From Defluviitaleaceae bacterium (GTDB taxonomy: Bacteria; Bacillota; Clostridia; Lachnospirales; WQUN01): a DNA stretch of 22,895 bases. Below the pieces are notes generated by a model. The model was not told where the DNA came from. It did not search any database and saw only the letters and a program-made list of their open reading frames with translations. Position 1 is the first letter of the stretch, and every line of letters starts with the position of its first letter. The translations under genes and the position numbers were made by a program. Positions 6,605-15,078 of this stretch are shown piece after piece. Where the stretch lies: NCBI GenBank assembly GCA_009783525.1, contig WRDG01000006.1, positions 1 to 22,895 of the forward strand, read 5' to 3'.

Positions 6605-7023
6605 CCATAGTTTTAATAAGCATATTGTTCGCGTCTACGATAATTGTTCCGCAAATTTATTTTAGGGCGGGCGGCCGCGGAGCGGGACGCGGCAAACGGG
6701 CGCTGTTTTTTAACTTGATTTCGTTTGCGGCGGTTTTTGTTTTTTCTTCTGTGTTTATTTTTTCGGGCAAAGCGTTTGCGGCGGAGCAGGCCGCTGCGGT
6801 TTCGGATACAGCAACGGCTGCGGCATATTTGGCAGCCGCGATTGTTACCGGCTTGGCGTGCATAGGTACGGGTGTGGCGGTAGGTCCCGCCGCTACGGCT
6901 GCAATAGGCGCGATAAGCGAAAACGAAGGCATTATGAGCAAAGCGCTGGTTTTTGTCGCAATGGCGGAAGGGATAGCAATATACGGCCTGCTCATTTCGT
7001 TCATGATATTAAACAATGTGTAA
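6601..7023 (+). CDS. ntpK: V-type ATP synthase subunit K (rotor ring proteolipid)
   Basis: A 140-residue protein with four membrane spans (about 1-21, 34-57, 72-100, 113-138). The second hairpin is the functional one: a glycine-rich helix (GLACIGTGVAVGPA), the polar loop ISENEG, and an outer helix with the ion-binding Glu123 in FVAMAEGIAIYGLL. The first hairpin has no binding glutamate, as is usual for clostridial and Enterococcus-type K subunits with one ion site per four helices. Whether the ion is H+ or Na+ cannot be settled by eye. A perfect AAGGAGG at 7 bases, stronger than the signals of its neighbours, suits the many copies needed per complex. The start overlaps the ntpI stop. Confidence 0.92.
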   Translation: MTIVLISILFASTIIVPQIYFRAGGRGAGRGKRALFFNLISFAAVFVFSSVFIFSGKAFAAEQAAAVSDTATAAAYLAAAIVTGLACIGTGVAVGPAATAAIGAISENEGIMSKALVFVAMAEGIAIYGLLISFMILNNV

Positions 7024-7028
7024 AGACG

Positions 7029-7325
7029 ATGCTGATGCATTTGATAAGCGACAACATTGACACAAAAACCGGACTGCGGCTCGTCGGCATAAAAGGCACG
7101 GTGGCGCACACGGAAAACGAAGTTTGCGAAGCGCTCGAAAAAGCCGCGGCGGATAAAAATATCGGGATAATAATCATTACGGAAAAGCTTGCCGTAAATT
7201 TTCCGGCTGTTTTCGACAAGTTCAGGGCGGAGCACAAGCTGCCGCTGCTTGCGGAAATTCCGGACAGGCACGGGAGCGGGCGAGGCGAAAATTATTTAAA
7301 GAGATTTTTCAAAGGAAGCGTTTAA
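7029..7325 (+). CDS. V-type ATP synthase subunit F (central shaft)
   Basis: A 98-residue Rossmann-like protein. The start MLMHLISDNIDTKTGLRLVG, the middle IGIIIITEKLA and the end LLAEIPDRHG are the standard subunit F signature. It binds subunit D to form the rotating central shaft. The reading frame is open further upstream, but the family start is at 7029, with ATG 7035 as a second choice; neither has a clear ribosome binding site. It lies 5 bases after the stop of subunit K, so translation is probably coupled. Its TAA is directly followed by the GTG of subunit E. It is called NtpG in the Enterococcus naming. Confidence 0.88.
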   Translation: MLMHLISDNIDTKTGLRLVGIKGTVAHTENEVCEALEKAAADKNIGIIIITEKLAVNFPAVFDKFRAEHKLPLLAEIPDRHGSGRGENYLKRFFKGSV

Positions 7326-7901
7326 GTGAATATTAAACACAAGCTTGGGTTTTTCAGGGAAACCGTGCTCCATGCGGCGGACGGGAAGGTTTTGGCCGCG
7401 CGCGGCGAAACCGAAAAAGAAATTGTTTCCGCAACAGGCAAAATGATAATCGAAGCGGAAAACGAGGCAAACGACTTTGTGTCAAACGCCAAATACGAAA
7501 CCGACCGCGAAATAAACAAAAAGATCAACGCTGTCCTGCACGAATCAAAGCGCAGGCTTAATTTAAAGCGCAAAGATATTTTATGCGAACTTTTTGCCGA
7601 AGCGCGGAACGAATTAAAATCATTTGCCGAATCCGAAAATTATTTAGAATTTTTAAATAAAAAAATTAAGTGCGCAGTTGAAAAATACGGCGGAGAATTT
7701 AACGGCGTTGCGGTAACGAAACGGGACGCCGATTTGATCAAGCGTTCCGCAAATCAATTCGGACTGCGGATTCAAACCGCCGGCGACGAAATAATCGGCG
7801 GTTTTTGCCTGCTTGCGGAAGACGGCCGGGTCAAAGCCGACATGACATTCGAAAATTTATTGGCGGAAGCGGGCGAACGCCTGCTGTTTTTTGAATCATG
7901 A
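7326..7901 (+). CDS. ntpE: V-type ATP synthase subunit E (peripheral stalk)
   Basis: A 191-residue protein with a long charged helix (about 1-90; many Glu, Lys and Ala) followed by a globular C-terminal domain ending in GDEIIGGFCLLAEDGRVKADMTFENLL, here split as GDEIIGGFCL and DMTFENLLAE, which is the family signature. It pairs with the G/H subunit to form the peripheral stalk that anchors the A3B3 head. Translation starts at GTG 7326 with AAAGGAAG about 7 bases upstream, directly after the subunit F stop. The end overlaps the subunit A start by an ATGA. Length is normal. Confidence 0.88.
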   Translation: MNIKHKLGFFRETVLHAADGKVLAARGETEKEIVSATGKMIIEAENEANDFVSNAKYETDREINKKINAVLHESKRRLNLKRKDILCELFAEARNELKSFAESENYLEFLNKKIKCAVEKYGGEFNGVAVTKRDADLIKRSANQFGLRIQTAGDEIIGGFCLLAEDGRVKADMTFENLLAEAGERLLFFES

Positions 7902-9661
7902 GCGAAATTATCGGCATCAACGGTCCCGTAATAACCGTAAGCGGCGGCTCGGATTTTTGCATGGCAGAAACGGTAAAGGTTGGCGCGTCCGAGCTTGAAG
8001 GGGAAGTTATTTCGCTGCGGGGCGGCTGCGCCACGGTGCAGGTATACGAAAGCACATCGGGTTTGAAGCCCGGCGACGCAGTGCGCGGCACGGGCGTTCC
8101 ATTGTCGGTTTGCCTTGCGCCGGGCATGGCGGGTAACGTGTTCGACGGAATAGGGCGGCCGTTAAAATCTTGCGGCGGCATTTATATAGAAGCCGGAGCA
8201 AAAAAAACGGCAAGCGGCGCAAGCGAAAAAAAGTGGAGCGTAAACTTTTGCGTAGCGCCGAGCGAAACGGTTTTTGAAGGGCAGACCATCGCCGAAACAG
8301 TCGAAACCCCGTCCGTCGTTTATAAAGTAACTGTGCCGCCGGGAACGGGCGGCAGCGTGCTGTCCGTTTCGGGTAACGGCTTGTATTCGACTGACGACGT
8401 GCTTGCATTGATAAGCACGCCAAGCGGCGTAAAAGAAATTAAGCTCGCCCAGCATTGGCCGGTTCGCACGCCGAGACCTTGCAAAGAAAGATACGCTCCC
8501 GACAGGCCGCTCGTTACGGGGCAGCGCATCATCGACATGCTGTTTCCGATAGCAAAGGGCGGGACGGCGGCGATACCCGGAGGCTTCGGGACAGGCAAGA
8601 CCATGACGCAGCATCAGCTTGCGAAATGGGCCGACGCGGACATAATCGTTTACATCGGCTGCGGCGAGCGCGGCAACGAAATGGCGGAGGTCTTAGAAGA
8701 GTTCGGCGGATTGATTGATCCCCGTACCGGCTCTCCGCTGATGGACCGCACAATATTGATTGCGAACACGTCCAACATGCCGGTTGCAGCAAGGGAAGCG
8801 AGCATTTACACGGGCATAACGATAGCGGAGTTTTACAGGGACATGGGCTATCATGTCGCGCTGATGGCGGACTCTACGTCCAGGTGGGCGGAAGCGCTGC
8901 GCGAATTGAGCGGCCGCTTGGAAGAAATCCCGGCGGAGGAAGGCTATCCCGCGTATTTGGCTTCGCGGCTTTCCGGTTTTTACGAACGGGCGGGTTATGT
9001 AAAAAATTTAAACGGGACGGACGGCTCCGTGACGATTATCGGCGCAGTTTCGCCGCAGGGCGCGGATTTTTCCGAGCCGGTCACTCAAAACACCAAAAGG
9101 TTCGTACGCTGTTTTTGGGCGCTTGACAGGACGCTGGCATACGCGAGGCATTATCCCGCGATAAATTGGATAGAGAGCTACAGCGAATACACGGAAGAAT
9201 TGAAGCCTTGGTACAAGGCCAACGCCGGCACGGATTTTATGAAAAACCGCGCAAAAATAATTAAAATCCTGTGCGAGGAAAACGAAATATTAGAAATTGC
9301 GAAGCTGATAGGCGCGGATATTCTGCCCGACGAAAAACAGCTGACGCTCGAAGTCGCGCGCGTAATAAGGATCGGGTTTGCCCAGCAGAATGCGCGCCAC
9401 GAAACGGACGCGTACACACCGCTTGCCAAACAGGTGAAAATGCTTGAACTTATAATTTATTTGGATGAAACATGCAAAAAAATTTTGGCGAAGGGAGCGC
9501 ATGTCGATGCGTTAAGGCGCTCGGGGATTTTCGACGAGATTATCGGATTAAAATATGAAAAGCAAAACGGTTCCGACGACGGACTGAAAAAATATTACGA
9601 AAAAATCGACTTGGTTTTTGACGGGATCGTTAATAAAACGGAGAACCGGTATGGAGTATAA
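7898..9661 (+). CDS. ntpA: V-type ATP synthase catalytic subunit A
   Basis: A 587-residue catalytic subunit, normal length. The order is an N-terminal beta barrel, the non-homologous insertion typical of V-type A subunits (about 115-185), and the nucleotide-binding domain. The P-loop is GGFGTGKT (228-235), the catalytic glutamate is in GCGERGNEM (Glu257), and the Walker B region is ALMADSTSRW (321-330). EEIPAEEGYPAYLASRL follows. Three copies alternate with subunit B and bind and hydrolyse or make ATP. The start overlaps subunit E by an ATGA and the end overlaps subunit B by 11 bases. All key residues are present, so it should be active; the direction of work in the cell (pump or synthase) is not visible. 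Confidence 0.97.
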   Translation: MSEIIGINGPVITVSGGSDFCMAETVKVGASELEGEVISLRGGCATVQVYESTSGLKPGDAVRGTGVPLSVCLAPGMAGNVFDGIGRPLKSCGGIYIEAGAKKTASGASEKKWSVNFCVAPSETVFEGQTIAETVETPSVVYKVTVPPGTGGSVLSVSGNGLYSTDDVLALISTPSGVKEIKLAQHWPVRTPRPCKERYAPDRPLVTGQRIIDMLFPIAKGGTAAIPGGFGTGKTMTQHQLAKWADADIIVYIGCGERGNEMAEVLEEFGGLIDPRTGSPLMDRTILIANTSNMPVAAREASIYTGITIAEFYRDMGYHVALMADSTSRWAEALRELSGRLEEIPAEEGYPAYLASRLSGFYERAGYVKNLNGTDGSVTIIGAVSPQGADFSEPVTQNTKRFVRCFWALDRTLAYARHYPAINWIESYSEYTEELKPWYKANAGTDFMKNRAKIIKILCEENEILEIAKLIGADILPDEKQLTLEVARVIRIGFAQQNARHETDAYTPLAKQVKMLELIIYLDETCKKILAKGAHVDALRRSGIFDEIIGLKYEKQNGSDDGLKKYYEKIDLVFDGIVNKTENRYGV

Positions 9662-11036
9662 AGGATTCAGCGAGTTAAACGGTCAGCTGATGTTTTTGGA
9701 CGGGGTAAAAAATCCAGTCTTCGACGAGCTTGTCCGCATAAAAGCCGACCGCGGCGTTTACGGCGAAGAGCAATTGATAGGCAGGGTAATAAAAATATCG
9801 GGCGGCAGGGTTGTCGTTCAGGTTTTCGGCAGGACGGACGGCATTTCAAACGGCAACTCCGTTTGCGCCTTTACCGGCAGGCCGATGGAAACGGGGCTGT
9901 CTGCGGATATATTGGGACGGACATTTGACGGACTCGGCCGGGTGTGCGACGGACGCGGCGATATTTTTCCCGTGACAAGAAAAGATATTAACGGCTCGGC
10001 GATCAACCCCGTCAAACGGGTTTACCCGCGCAACTACATAAAGACAGGCATATCCGCAATCGACGGCACGGCGACTCTTATCCGCGGGCAAAAGCTGCCT
10101 GTTTTTTCCGGCAACGGCCTGCCGCACGACCGTCTTGCCGCGCAGATAGTAAGGCAGGCGTCTGCCGAAGGCGAGGACGGCAAAAATTTTGCCGTGGTTT
10201 TTGCGGCGATCGGCGTCAGCCGCGACACTATGGATTTTTTCAGGCAAACATTCGAGGAAAGCGGTGCGCTTTCGAGAGTCGTAATGTATGTAAACCTTGC
10301 GAGCGACCCGATTGCGGAAAGGCTTATCACTCCGAGGCTCGCGCTTACCGCCGCGGAGTATTTGGCGTTTGAAAAAAACATGCATGTTTTGGCGGTTATA
10401 ACCGACATGACGTCGTATGCCGAGGCTCTGCGCGAGGTTTCGTCGTCGTGCGGCGAAATACCCGGCAAAAAAGGCTATCCGGGTTATTTATATTCGGAGC
10501 TCGCGTCTCTGTTCGAACGCGCCGGGATCGTCGAGGGTTCGTCCGGTTCCGTTACGCAGATACCGATCCTTACGATGCCGAACGACGACATAACACATCC
10601 CATGCCGGATTTAACCGGCTATATTACCGAAGGGCAAATTGTGTTGGACCGCAGGCTGCATTTAAAAGGCGTGTATCCGCCTATTGCGGTACTGCCGTCG
10701 CTGTCGAGGCTAATGAAGGACGGGATAGGCGATAAATATACGCGCCGCGACCACCCGGCCCTCGCCAACCAGCTTACGGCTTCGTACGCAAAAGCGGAAG
10801 AAGCGGAGGCGCTTGCGTCCGTAATAGGTTTGGAAGAATTATCGGAAACAGATAAAAAATATATTGCGTACGGAAAAATGTTTGAAGAACGCTTTATCGG
10901 TCAAAAAAAATATGAAAACAGATCCATGGAAGAAACGCTGAACATCGGCTGGGATTGTCTGCGCCTGCTGCCTAAATCGGAATTGAACAGGATGCCGCCC
11001 GAAATAACCGAAGAATTTTTTCAAGGGGAAAATTAA
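9651..11036 (+). CDS. ntpB: V-type ATP synthase subunit B
   Basis: A 461-residue non-catalytic partner of subunit A in the hexameric head. It has the same fold but no P-loop; the corresponding place reads GQKLPVFSGNGLPHDRLAAQ. Other family marks are TDMTSYAEALREVS, GKKGYPGYLYSELASLFERAG and LTGYITEGQIVLDRRL. The start at 9651 is chosen because GGAG lies 7 bases upstream and MEYKGFSELNGQL matches the family beginning; an in-frame start 33 bases earlier has no support. It overlaps the end of ntpA by 11 bases and its TAA shares a base with the ATG of ntpD. Length is normal. Confidence 0.96.
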   Translation: MEYKGFSELNGQLMFLDGVKNPVFDELVRIKADRGVYGEEQLIGRVIKISGGRVVVQVFGRTDGISNGNSVCAFTGRPMETGLSADILGRTFDGLGRVCDGRGDIFPVTRKDINGSAINPVKRVYPRNYIKTGISAIDGTATLIRGQKLPVFSGNGLPHDRLAAQIVRQASAEGEDGKNFAVVFAAIGVSRDTMDFFRQTFEESGALSRVVMYVNLASDPIAERLITPRLALTAAEYLAFEKNMHVLAVITDMTSYAEALREVSSSCGEIPGKKGYPGYLYSELASLFERAGIVEGSSGSVTQIPILTMPNDDITHPMPDLTGYITEGQIVLDRRLHLKGVYPPIAVLPSLSRLMKDGIGDKYTRRDHPALANQLTASYAKAEEAEALASVIGLEELSETDKKYIAYGKMFEERFIGQKKYENRSMEETLNIGWDCLRLLPKSELNRMPPEITEEFFQGEN

Positions 11037-11659
11037 TGGAGCAAGCCGAGTTTCCAACAAAGGGCAACTTGATTGCCGCAAAAAATTCCCTGCGTTTATC
11101 GAAGCAGGGCTACGATCTGCTCGACAAAAAAAAGACCGTGCTCATGCGTGAAATGACTGACCTAAACAGCAGAGCGGCGGAACTGCGCGAAAAAATTTGC
11201 GCTATTTTTTTGTCTGCGTATGCGGCTTTGCAGCAGGCAAATATCGAGATGGGAATATCAATGGTTGAGCGGATAAGCGGCGGCACGCCGCTTGAAGAGT
11301 CCGTGAGCATTTTTGTCAGGAGCATCATGGGCGTCGAGCTTCCGTCCGTCAACTACGAAAATTCCGTAAAAAATAAACTCGTTTATAATTTTAATAACAC
11401 GACGGTTTCGCTGGACAAAACATTTCAAAAATTTAACGATGCGAAAGACGTGATCATTAAATTGGCGGAAGCGGAAAACACGGCGTACAGGCTTGCCGCC
11501 GCCATAATAAAAACGCAAAAACGGGCGAACGCATTGCAAAACGTGACGATACCCAAGCTCGAAAAAAGGATCGTGTTTATTCAGTCTGTTTTGGAAGAAA
11601 GAAGCCGCGACGAGGTCACGCGGTTTAAAATGGCAAAAAGGAAGGCGGTCTGCGAATGA
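11036..11659 (+). CDS. ntpD: V-type ATP synthase subunit D (central shaft)
   Basis: A 207-residue, almost wholly helical protein. The N-terminal helix (PTKGNLIAAKNSLRLSKQGY, then LLDKKKTVLMREM) and the C-terminal helix with NVTIPKLEKRI form the antiparallel coiled coil that rotates inside the A3B3 head. This is the last ATPase subunit gene. Its start overlaps the subunit B stop (TAATG) and its stop overlaps the start of the alcohol dehydrogenase gene (ATGA), so the operon continues past the ATPase. The length is normal. Confidence 0.93.
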   Translation: MEQAEFPTKGNLIAAKNSLRLSKQGYDLLDKKKTVLMREMTDLNSRAAELREKICAIFLSAYAALQQANIEMGISMVERISGGTPLEESVSIFVRSIMGVELPSVNYENSVKNKLVYNFNNTTVSLDKTFQKFNDAKDVIIKLAEAENTAYRLAAAIIKTQKRANALQNVTIPKLEKRIVFIQSVLEERSRDEVTRFKMAKRKAVCE

Positions 11660-12678
11660 AGGCCGCGGTGCTTCAATCACCCGGCAATTTGGTTTACGGC
11701 GATTGGCGCGAGCCGCAGGCCGGGCCGGGGCAGGTAAAAATTAAAGTAAAGTGCGCGGGCATATGCGGCTCAGACATACCGAGGGTGCTTCGGGGCGCGG
11801 CACATTCGTACCCGATCGTGCTGGGCCACGAATTTTCCGGAATAATTACCGAAACGGGCGAGGGCGTATCAGACGGGCTGGCGGGTAAGCGCGCCGCGTG
11901 CGCGCCGTTGCTGCCGTGCATGTCTTGCCGTGACTGCAGGTGCGGCAATTACGCGCTCTGCGGCAAATACGGATTTATCGGTTCGCGGCAGCAAGGCGGG
12001 TTCGCGGAGTATGTCTGCCTGCCTGAAGAAAACGCCGTCCCGTTCGGTGACGGCATCGGCTTCGAACAGGGAGCGATGTTCGAACCGTCCACCGTCGCGC
12101 TGCACGGTTTAAGACGGGTAAATTATACGGGCGGCAAAAACGTGTGCATACTGGGCGGCGGCACCATCGGGCTTTTTACGATGCAGTGGGCAAAAATATT
12201 CGGCGCCGCGCATTTGACGGTTTTCGACATATCAAATAAAAAATTAACGCTCGCAAAAAAAATGGGCGCGGACGAAACGATAAACCCGTCTGTGCAGCAT
12301 TACAGAGAAAATTTTTACGATTATGTTTTCGAAACGGCGGGCTCGGTCGAAACCATGCGGATGTCGTTCGTTTTGGCGGCAAAAAAAGCTTCGGTTTGTT
12401 TTATTGGCACGCCTGCAAACGACCTTTCGTATTCGCCGAAAGAATTCGAGGAGATGCACAGAAAAGAATTTACTCTCACGGGCTCGTGGATGAGTTATTC
12501 CGCGCCGTTTCCGGGCGAAGAGTGGACGCTCACCGCCGATGCGTTCGCCTCGGGCAAGCTGCGTTTCGATCCCGAAATGATTCACAGGGTGTTTCCTTTA
12601 AGCGAAGCGGCGCAAGCGTTTGAAATGTTTAAAAACCCGGCTGACGTAAAGGGCAAGATAATGATCGGGATCGGATAA
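11656..12678 (+). CDS. Zinc-dependent alcohol dehydrogenase, sugar-alcohol (galactitol-1-phosphate) dehydrogenase type
   Basis: A 340-residue medium-chain dehydrogenase. Catalytic zinc ligands are Cys37 (GICGSD), His58 and Glu59 (GHEFSG), with Glu143 as third ligand. Structural zinc cysteines are C88, C91, C94 and C102, plus an extra Cys96. The NAD(P)-binding Rossmann motif is GGGTIG (167-172). The N-terminus and overall pattern are closest to galactitol-1-phosphate 5-dehydrogenase and sorbitol or threonine dehydrogenases; no phosphotransferase or sugar genes lie nearby, so the substrate is unknown. The start overlaps ntpD by an ATGA, so it should be translated along with the ATPase. It is followed after 14 bases by the uroporphyrinogen-decarboxylase-like gene, a possible functional partner. 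Confidence 0.9.
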   Translation: MKAAVLQSPGNLVYGDWREPQAGPGQVKIKVKCAGICGSDIPRVLRGAAHSYPIVLGHEFSGIITETGEGVSDGLAGKRAACAPLLPCMSCRDCRCGNYALCGKYGFIGSRQQGGFAEYVCLPEENAVPFGDGIGFEQGAMFEPSTVALHGLRRVNYTGGKNVCILGGGTIGLFTMQWAKIFGAAHLTVFDISNKKLTLAKKMGADETINPSVQHYRENFYDYVFETAGSVETMRMSFVLAAKKASVCFIGTPANDLSYSPKEFEEMHRKEFTLTGSWMSYSAPFPGEEWTLTADAFASGKLRFDPEMIHRVFPLSEAAQAFEMFKNPADVKGKIMIGIG

Positions 12679-12692
12679 ACAGGAGGTTTTTT

Positions 12693-13946
12693 ATGGTTAA
12701 AGACATTCCGCAAAAAGACGCGGACATATTGAGGGAGCTCGCCTTTAAGCAGCGCGAAACAGCCGAGAGCCCCAAAATGCGCGAACTGTTCAGGCGTTGG
12801 ACAAAGCACAACGATTGCGAAGGCGAAAGCCCGATGGTTACCGTCGAGTTGTGGACCTTCGGCAGCGAGGTCGTGCCGCGCCGCCTGCGCTGCGAATCTG
12901 AAAAGGCGCGTTCGATGGAACACTCGATGGTTTCGCATTTGATCCCGTTTACCGAATTTGGCGACGACACTCCGGTCGTGCCGTATTATTCGGTTTTTAG
13001 GGGCGCGCATTTCAAACCGTTTGACATCGATTTAAAGGTCGAACATGCAGCCGGCAGTCTCGGCCACCAATTTGTCCCGCAGATAAATGATTTGGAAAAA
13101 GATTTTCATTTGCTGAAAAAATCATCGATTCATATAGCGGAGGCCGATTCGGTAAACGCGCACATAGAATACGTAAACGATTTGTTCGGCGACATATTGC
13201 CGCCGAAAATTTCGGGCCGCTCGCTGTATTGCGTGCTTACTCAGTGGCTCGTGCATGTGATGAGCCTCGAGACGATACTGACGTCGATATACGACTATCC
13301 GGATCTGTTCCGCAAAATGATGGAAAACCTTTCCAATGACTGCATAGAATTTTTCGGCAAACTGGAATCGAACGGCGTGCTGGGATCTACGGCGGGCCCC
13401 GAGGGTCTCGGCAACGGGACGTATTGTTTTACGGACGGTTTGCCTGCGGCCAAGCCGCCGGAAGAAATTTATAAGGTGAGCGAAATCTGGGGGTTTGCGG
13501 ACTCGCAGGAAACAGTTTGCATGTCTCCCGAAATGTTCGGGGAGTTTATTTTTCCGTACTATAAAAAAGTAACCGACGCGTACGGTTTGATGTCTTACGG
13601 CTGCTGCGAAGCGGTGCACCCGTTTTGGGAAAACAGCCTGTCGAAATCAAAAAACCTGCGCAAGCTTTCTATTTCGCCGTGGTGCGACGAGGCTTACATG
13701 GGCCGCGAGCTCGCCGGCAAAAAAATTATTTATCACCGAAAGCCCGCCGCAAATTTTTTAAGCGACGCGAACGGCTTCGATGAAGGCGCGTTTCGCGCAA
13801 GCATAAAAAACACCCTCCGCTGCGCGGAAGGGTGCAAAATAGAATTTACGCAGCGCGACGTCTACACGATTAGAAACGACGAAGACCGCGTCAAACGCTA
13901 CGTAAAAATTTTGCGCGAAGAAATCGAAAAGTCGTACGGAAAATAA
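12693..13946 (+). CDS. Uroporphyrinogen decarboxylase-fold protein, methyltransferase-like
   Basis: A 417-residue protein of the URO-D superfamily, longer than true HemE (about 340-360). The barrel is recognisable from the C-terminal half, with YGCCEAVHP (from residue 302) and ISPWCDEAYMG. The paired cysteines of YGCCE resemble the metal-binding region of corrinoid-dependent methyltransferases of this fold, not the arginine and aspartate pocket of HemE. Such genes in anaerobes often act on methylated small molecules with a corrinoid protein; none is visible here. A strong AGGAGG precedes the ATG by 6 bases. It is the last gene before a terminator. The true reaction is not known; calling it hemE would be wrong. 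Confidence 0.78.
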   Translation: MVKDIPQKDADILRELAFKQRETAESPKMRELFRRWTKHNDCEGESPMVTVELWTFGSEVVPRRLRCESEKARSMEHSMVSHLIPFTEFGDDTPVVPYYSVFRGAHFKPFDIDLKVEHAAGSLGHQFVPQINDLEKDFHLLKKSSIHIAEADSVNAHIEYVNDLFGDILPPKISGRSLYCVLTQWLVHVMSLETILTSIYDYPDLFRKMMENLSNDCIEFFGKLESNGVLGSTAGPEGLGNGTYCFTDGLPAAKPPEEIYKVSEIWGFADSQETVCMSPEMFGEFIFPYYKKVTDAYGLMSYGCCEAVHPFWENSLSKSKNLRKLSISPWCDEAYMGRELAGKKIIYHRKPAANFLSDANGFDEGAFRASIKNTLRCAEGCKIEFTQRDVYTIRNDEDRVKRYVKILREEIEKSYGK

Positions 13947-14004
13947 ATGTTAGCGATTATATTAATTTAAAATTAACCGTCGAAAATTAAACGGCAATCC
14001 GTTA

Positions 14005-14037
14005 ACGTCCGCTGCGAATGCAGCGGGCGTTTTTTTT
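14005..14037 (+). terminator. Rho-independent terminator of the V-ATPase operon
   Basis: The arms ACGTCCGCTGC and GCAGCGGGCGT pair over 11 bases with one G-T pair around a GAAT loop, followed by eight T (14030-14037). It lies 58 bases after the stop of the last operon gene. A smaller inverted repeat, AACGG/CCGTT, precedes it. The rest of this 171-base gap holds the next promoter. Confidence 0.88.
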
Positions 14038-14082
14038 GCCGTACATTAATTTACATTTTGTTCATCAATTTATTTTTAATCT

Positions 14083-14091
14083 TGCTATAAT
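14083..14091 (+). promoter_or_regulatory. Extended -10 promoter of the ABC cassette
   Basis: TGC directly precedes a perfect TATAAT (14086-14091), an extended -10 promoter. No good -35 hexamer is found at 16-18 bases; TTGTTC is at 22 and TTCATC at 19, in an AT-rich stretch. Transcription would start near 14098, about 20 bases before the first start codon. Confidence 0.6.
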
Positions 14092-14117
14092 GACACGGCA
14101 AAATATTTCGGGAAGAA

Positions 14118-15077
14118 GTGGTCGTTTTGATAGAAGTTCGCAACCTTTCAAAAACATACGGGCAGCACAAAGCGCTCGACTGCATAAGTTTTTCGGTGGC
14201 GGCCGGCGAAATCGTCGGTTTTTTAGGGCCGAACGGCGCCGGCAAAACAACAACAATGAACATAATTACCGGGTACATAGCCGCGACGGAAGGCGAGGTC
14301 GTGATAAACGGCGCGGATATCGTGGCGGAGCCGGAAGCCGCAAAATCCAACATCGGTTATCTGCCCGACACGCCGCCCGTCTACGGGGACATGAGGCTGG
14401 ACGAATATTTGGATTTTGTTGCGGACATAAAAAACGTAAAAAAATCGGAGCGGCCCGAAATGCTTAGCCGCATAAAAGAATCGGTCAGGATCGAAGACAT
14501 GTCCAAAAGGCTGATAAAAAATTTATCGCGCGGGTACAGGCAGCGCGTCGGGCTGGCGCAGGCGATGGTGGGCAACCCGAAAGTGATCATAATGGACGAG
14601 CCGACAATCGGGCTCGACCCCAAGCAGATAATCGAAATGCGCGATGTCGTAAAAAAACTGGGCAAAAAACATACGGTCATACTTTCGTCACACATAATGC
14701 AGGAAGTGAGCGCCGTATGCGACCGCGTCATGATTATAAACAAGGGAAAAATTGTCGCGAGCGACACGCTTGAAAAACTTTCGGCGGGGCTTACGTCAGG
14801 TAGGCGGATGCAGGCGCGCATCAAAGGCGGCAAGGAGCAGATAATAAGCGCTTTTAAGGACGCGCCTATTATTAAAAGCCTGACGGCGGATGTCAGCCGC
14901 GAGCCGGGCACATGGGACGTCGTTTTGTCCGGCGACGAAAACATAGACATACGTGAAGCGGTGTTCAAATGCATGGCAAAAAACAATCTGCCCATATTAT
15001 TAATGAAGTCGCTTGACATGACGCTCGAAGAAATATTTTTACAGATAACCGGCGGGTCCGCAGAGGAGGAAAAATAA
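14118..15077 (+). CDS. ABC transporter ATP-binding protein, GldA-like
   Basis: A 319-residue ABC ATPase of the ABC-2 export type. The P-loop is GPNGAGKTT (37-45), the signature is LSRGYRQRVGLAQ, Walker B is VIIMDEPTIGLD, and the switch histidine is in SSHIMQEV. A C-terminal extension of about 100 residues follows the nucleotide-binding domain, as in GldA and related exporters. Start choice is uncertain: GTG 14118 has GGA 4 bases upstream, while TTG 14127 gives the common beginning MIEVRNLSKTYG with a longer spacer. The next gene begins one base after the stop. With the permease and GldG-like protein it forms a complete ABC system; the exported substrate is not known. Confidence 0.9.
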   Translation: MVVLIEVRNLSKTYGQHKALDCISFSVAAGEIVGFLGPNGAGKTTTMNIITGYIAATEGEVVINGADIVAEPEAAKSNIGYLPDTPPVYGDMRLDEYLDFVADIKNVKKSERPEMLSRIKESVRIEDMSKRLIKNLSRGYRQRVGLAQAMVGNPKVIIMDEPTIGLDPKQIIEMRDVVKKLGKKHTVILSSHIMQEVSAVCDRVMIINKGKIVASDTLEKLSAGLTSGRRMQARIKGGKEQIISAFKDAPIIKSLTADVSREPGTWDVVLSGDENIDIREAVFKCMAKNNLPILLMKSLDMTLEEIFLQITGGSAEEEK

Positions 15078-15078
15078 A

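Noticed and set aside
12693..13946. True uroporphyrinogen decarboxylase (hemE)
   Set aside because: The protein is about 60 residues too long, carries YGCCE, and no heme genes are near; only the fold is shared.
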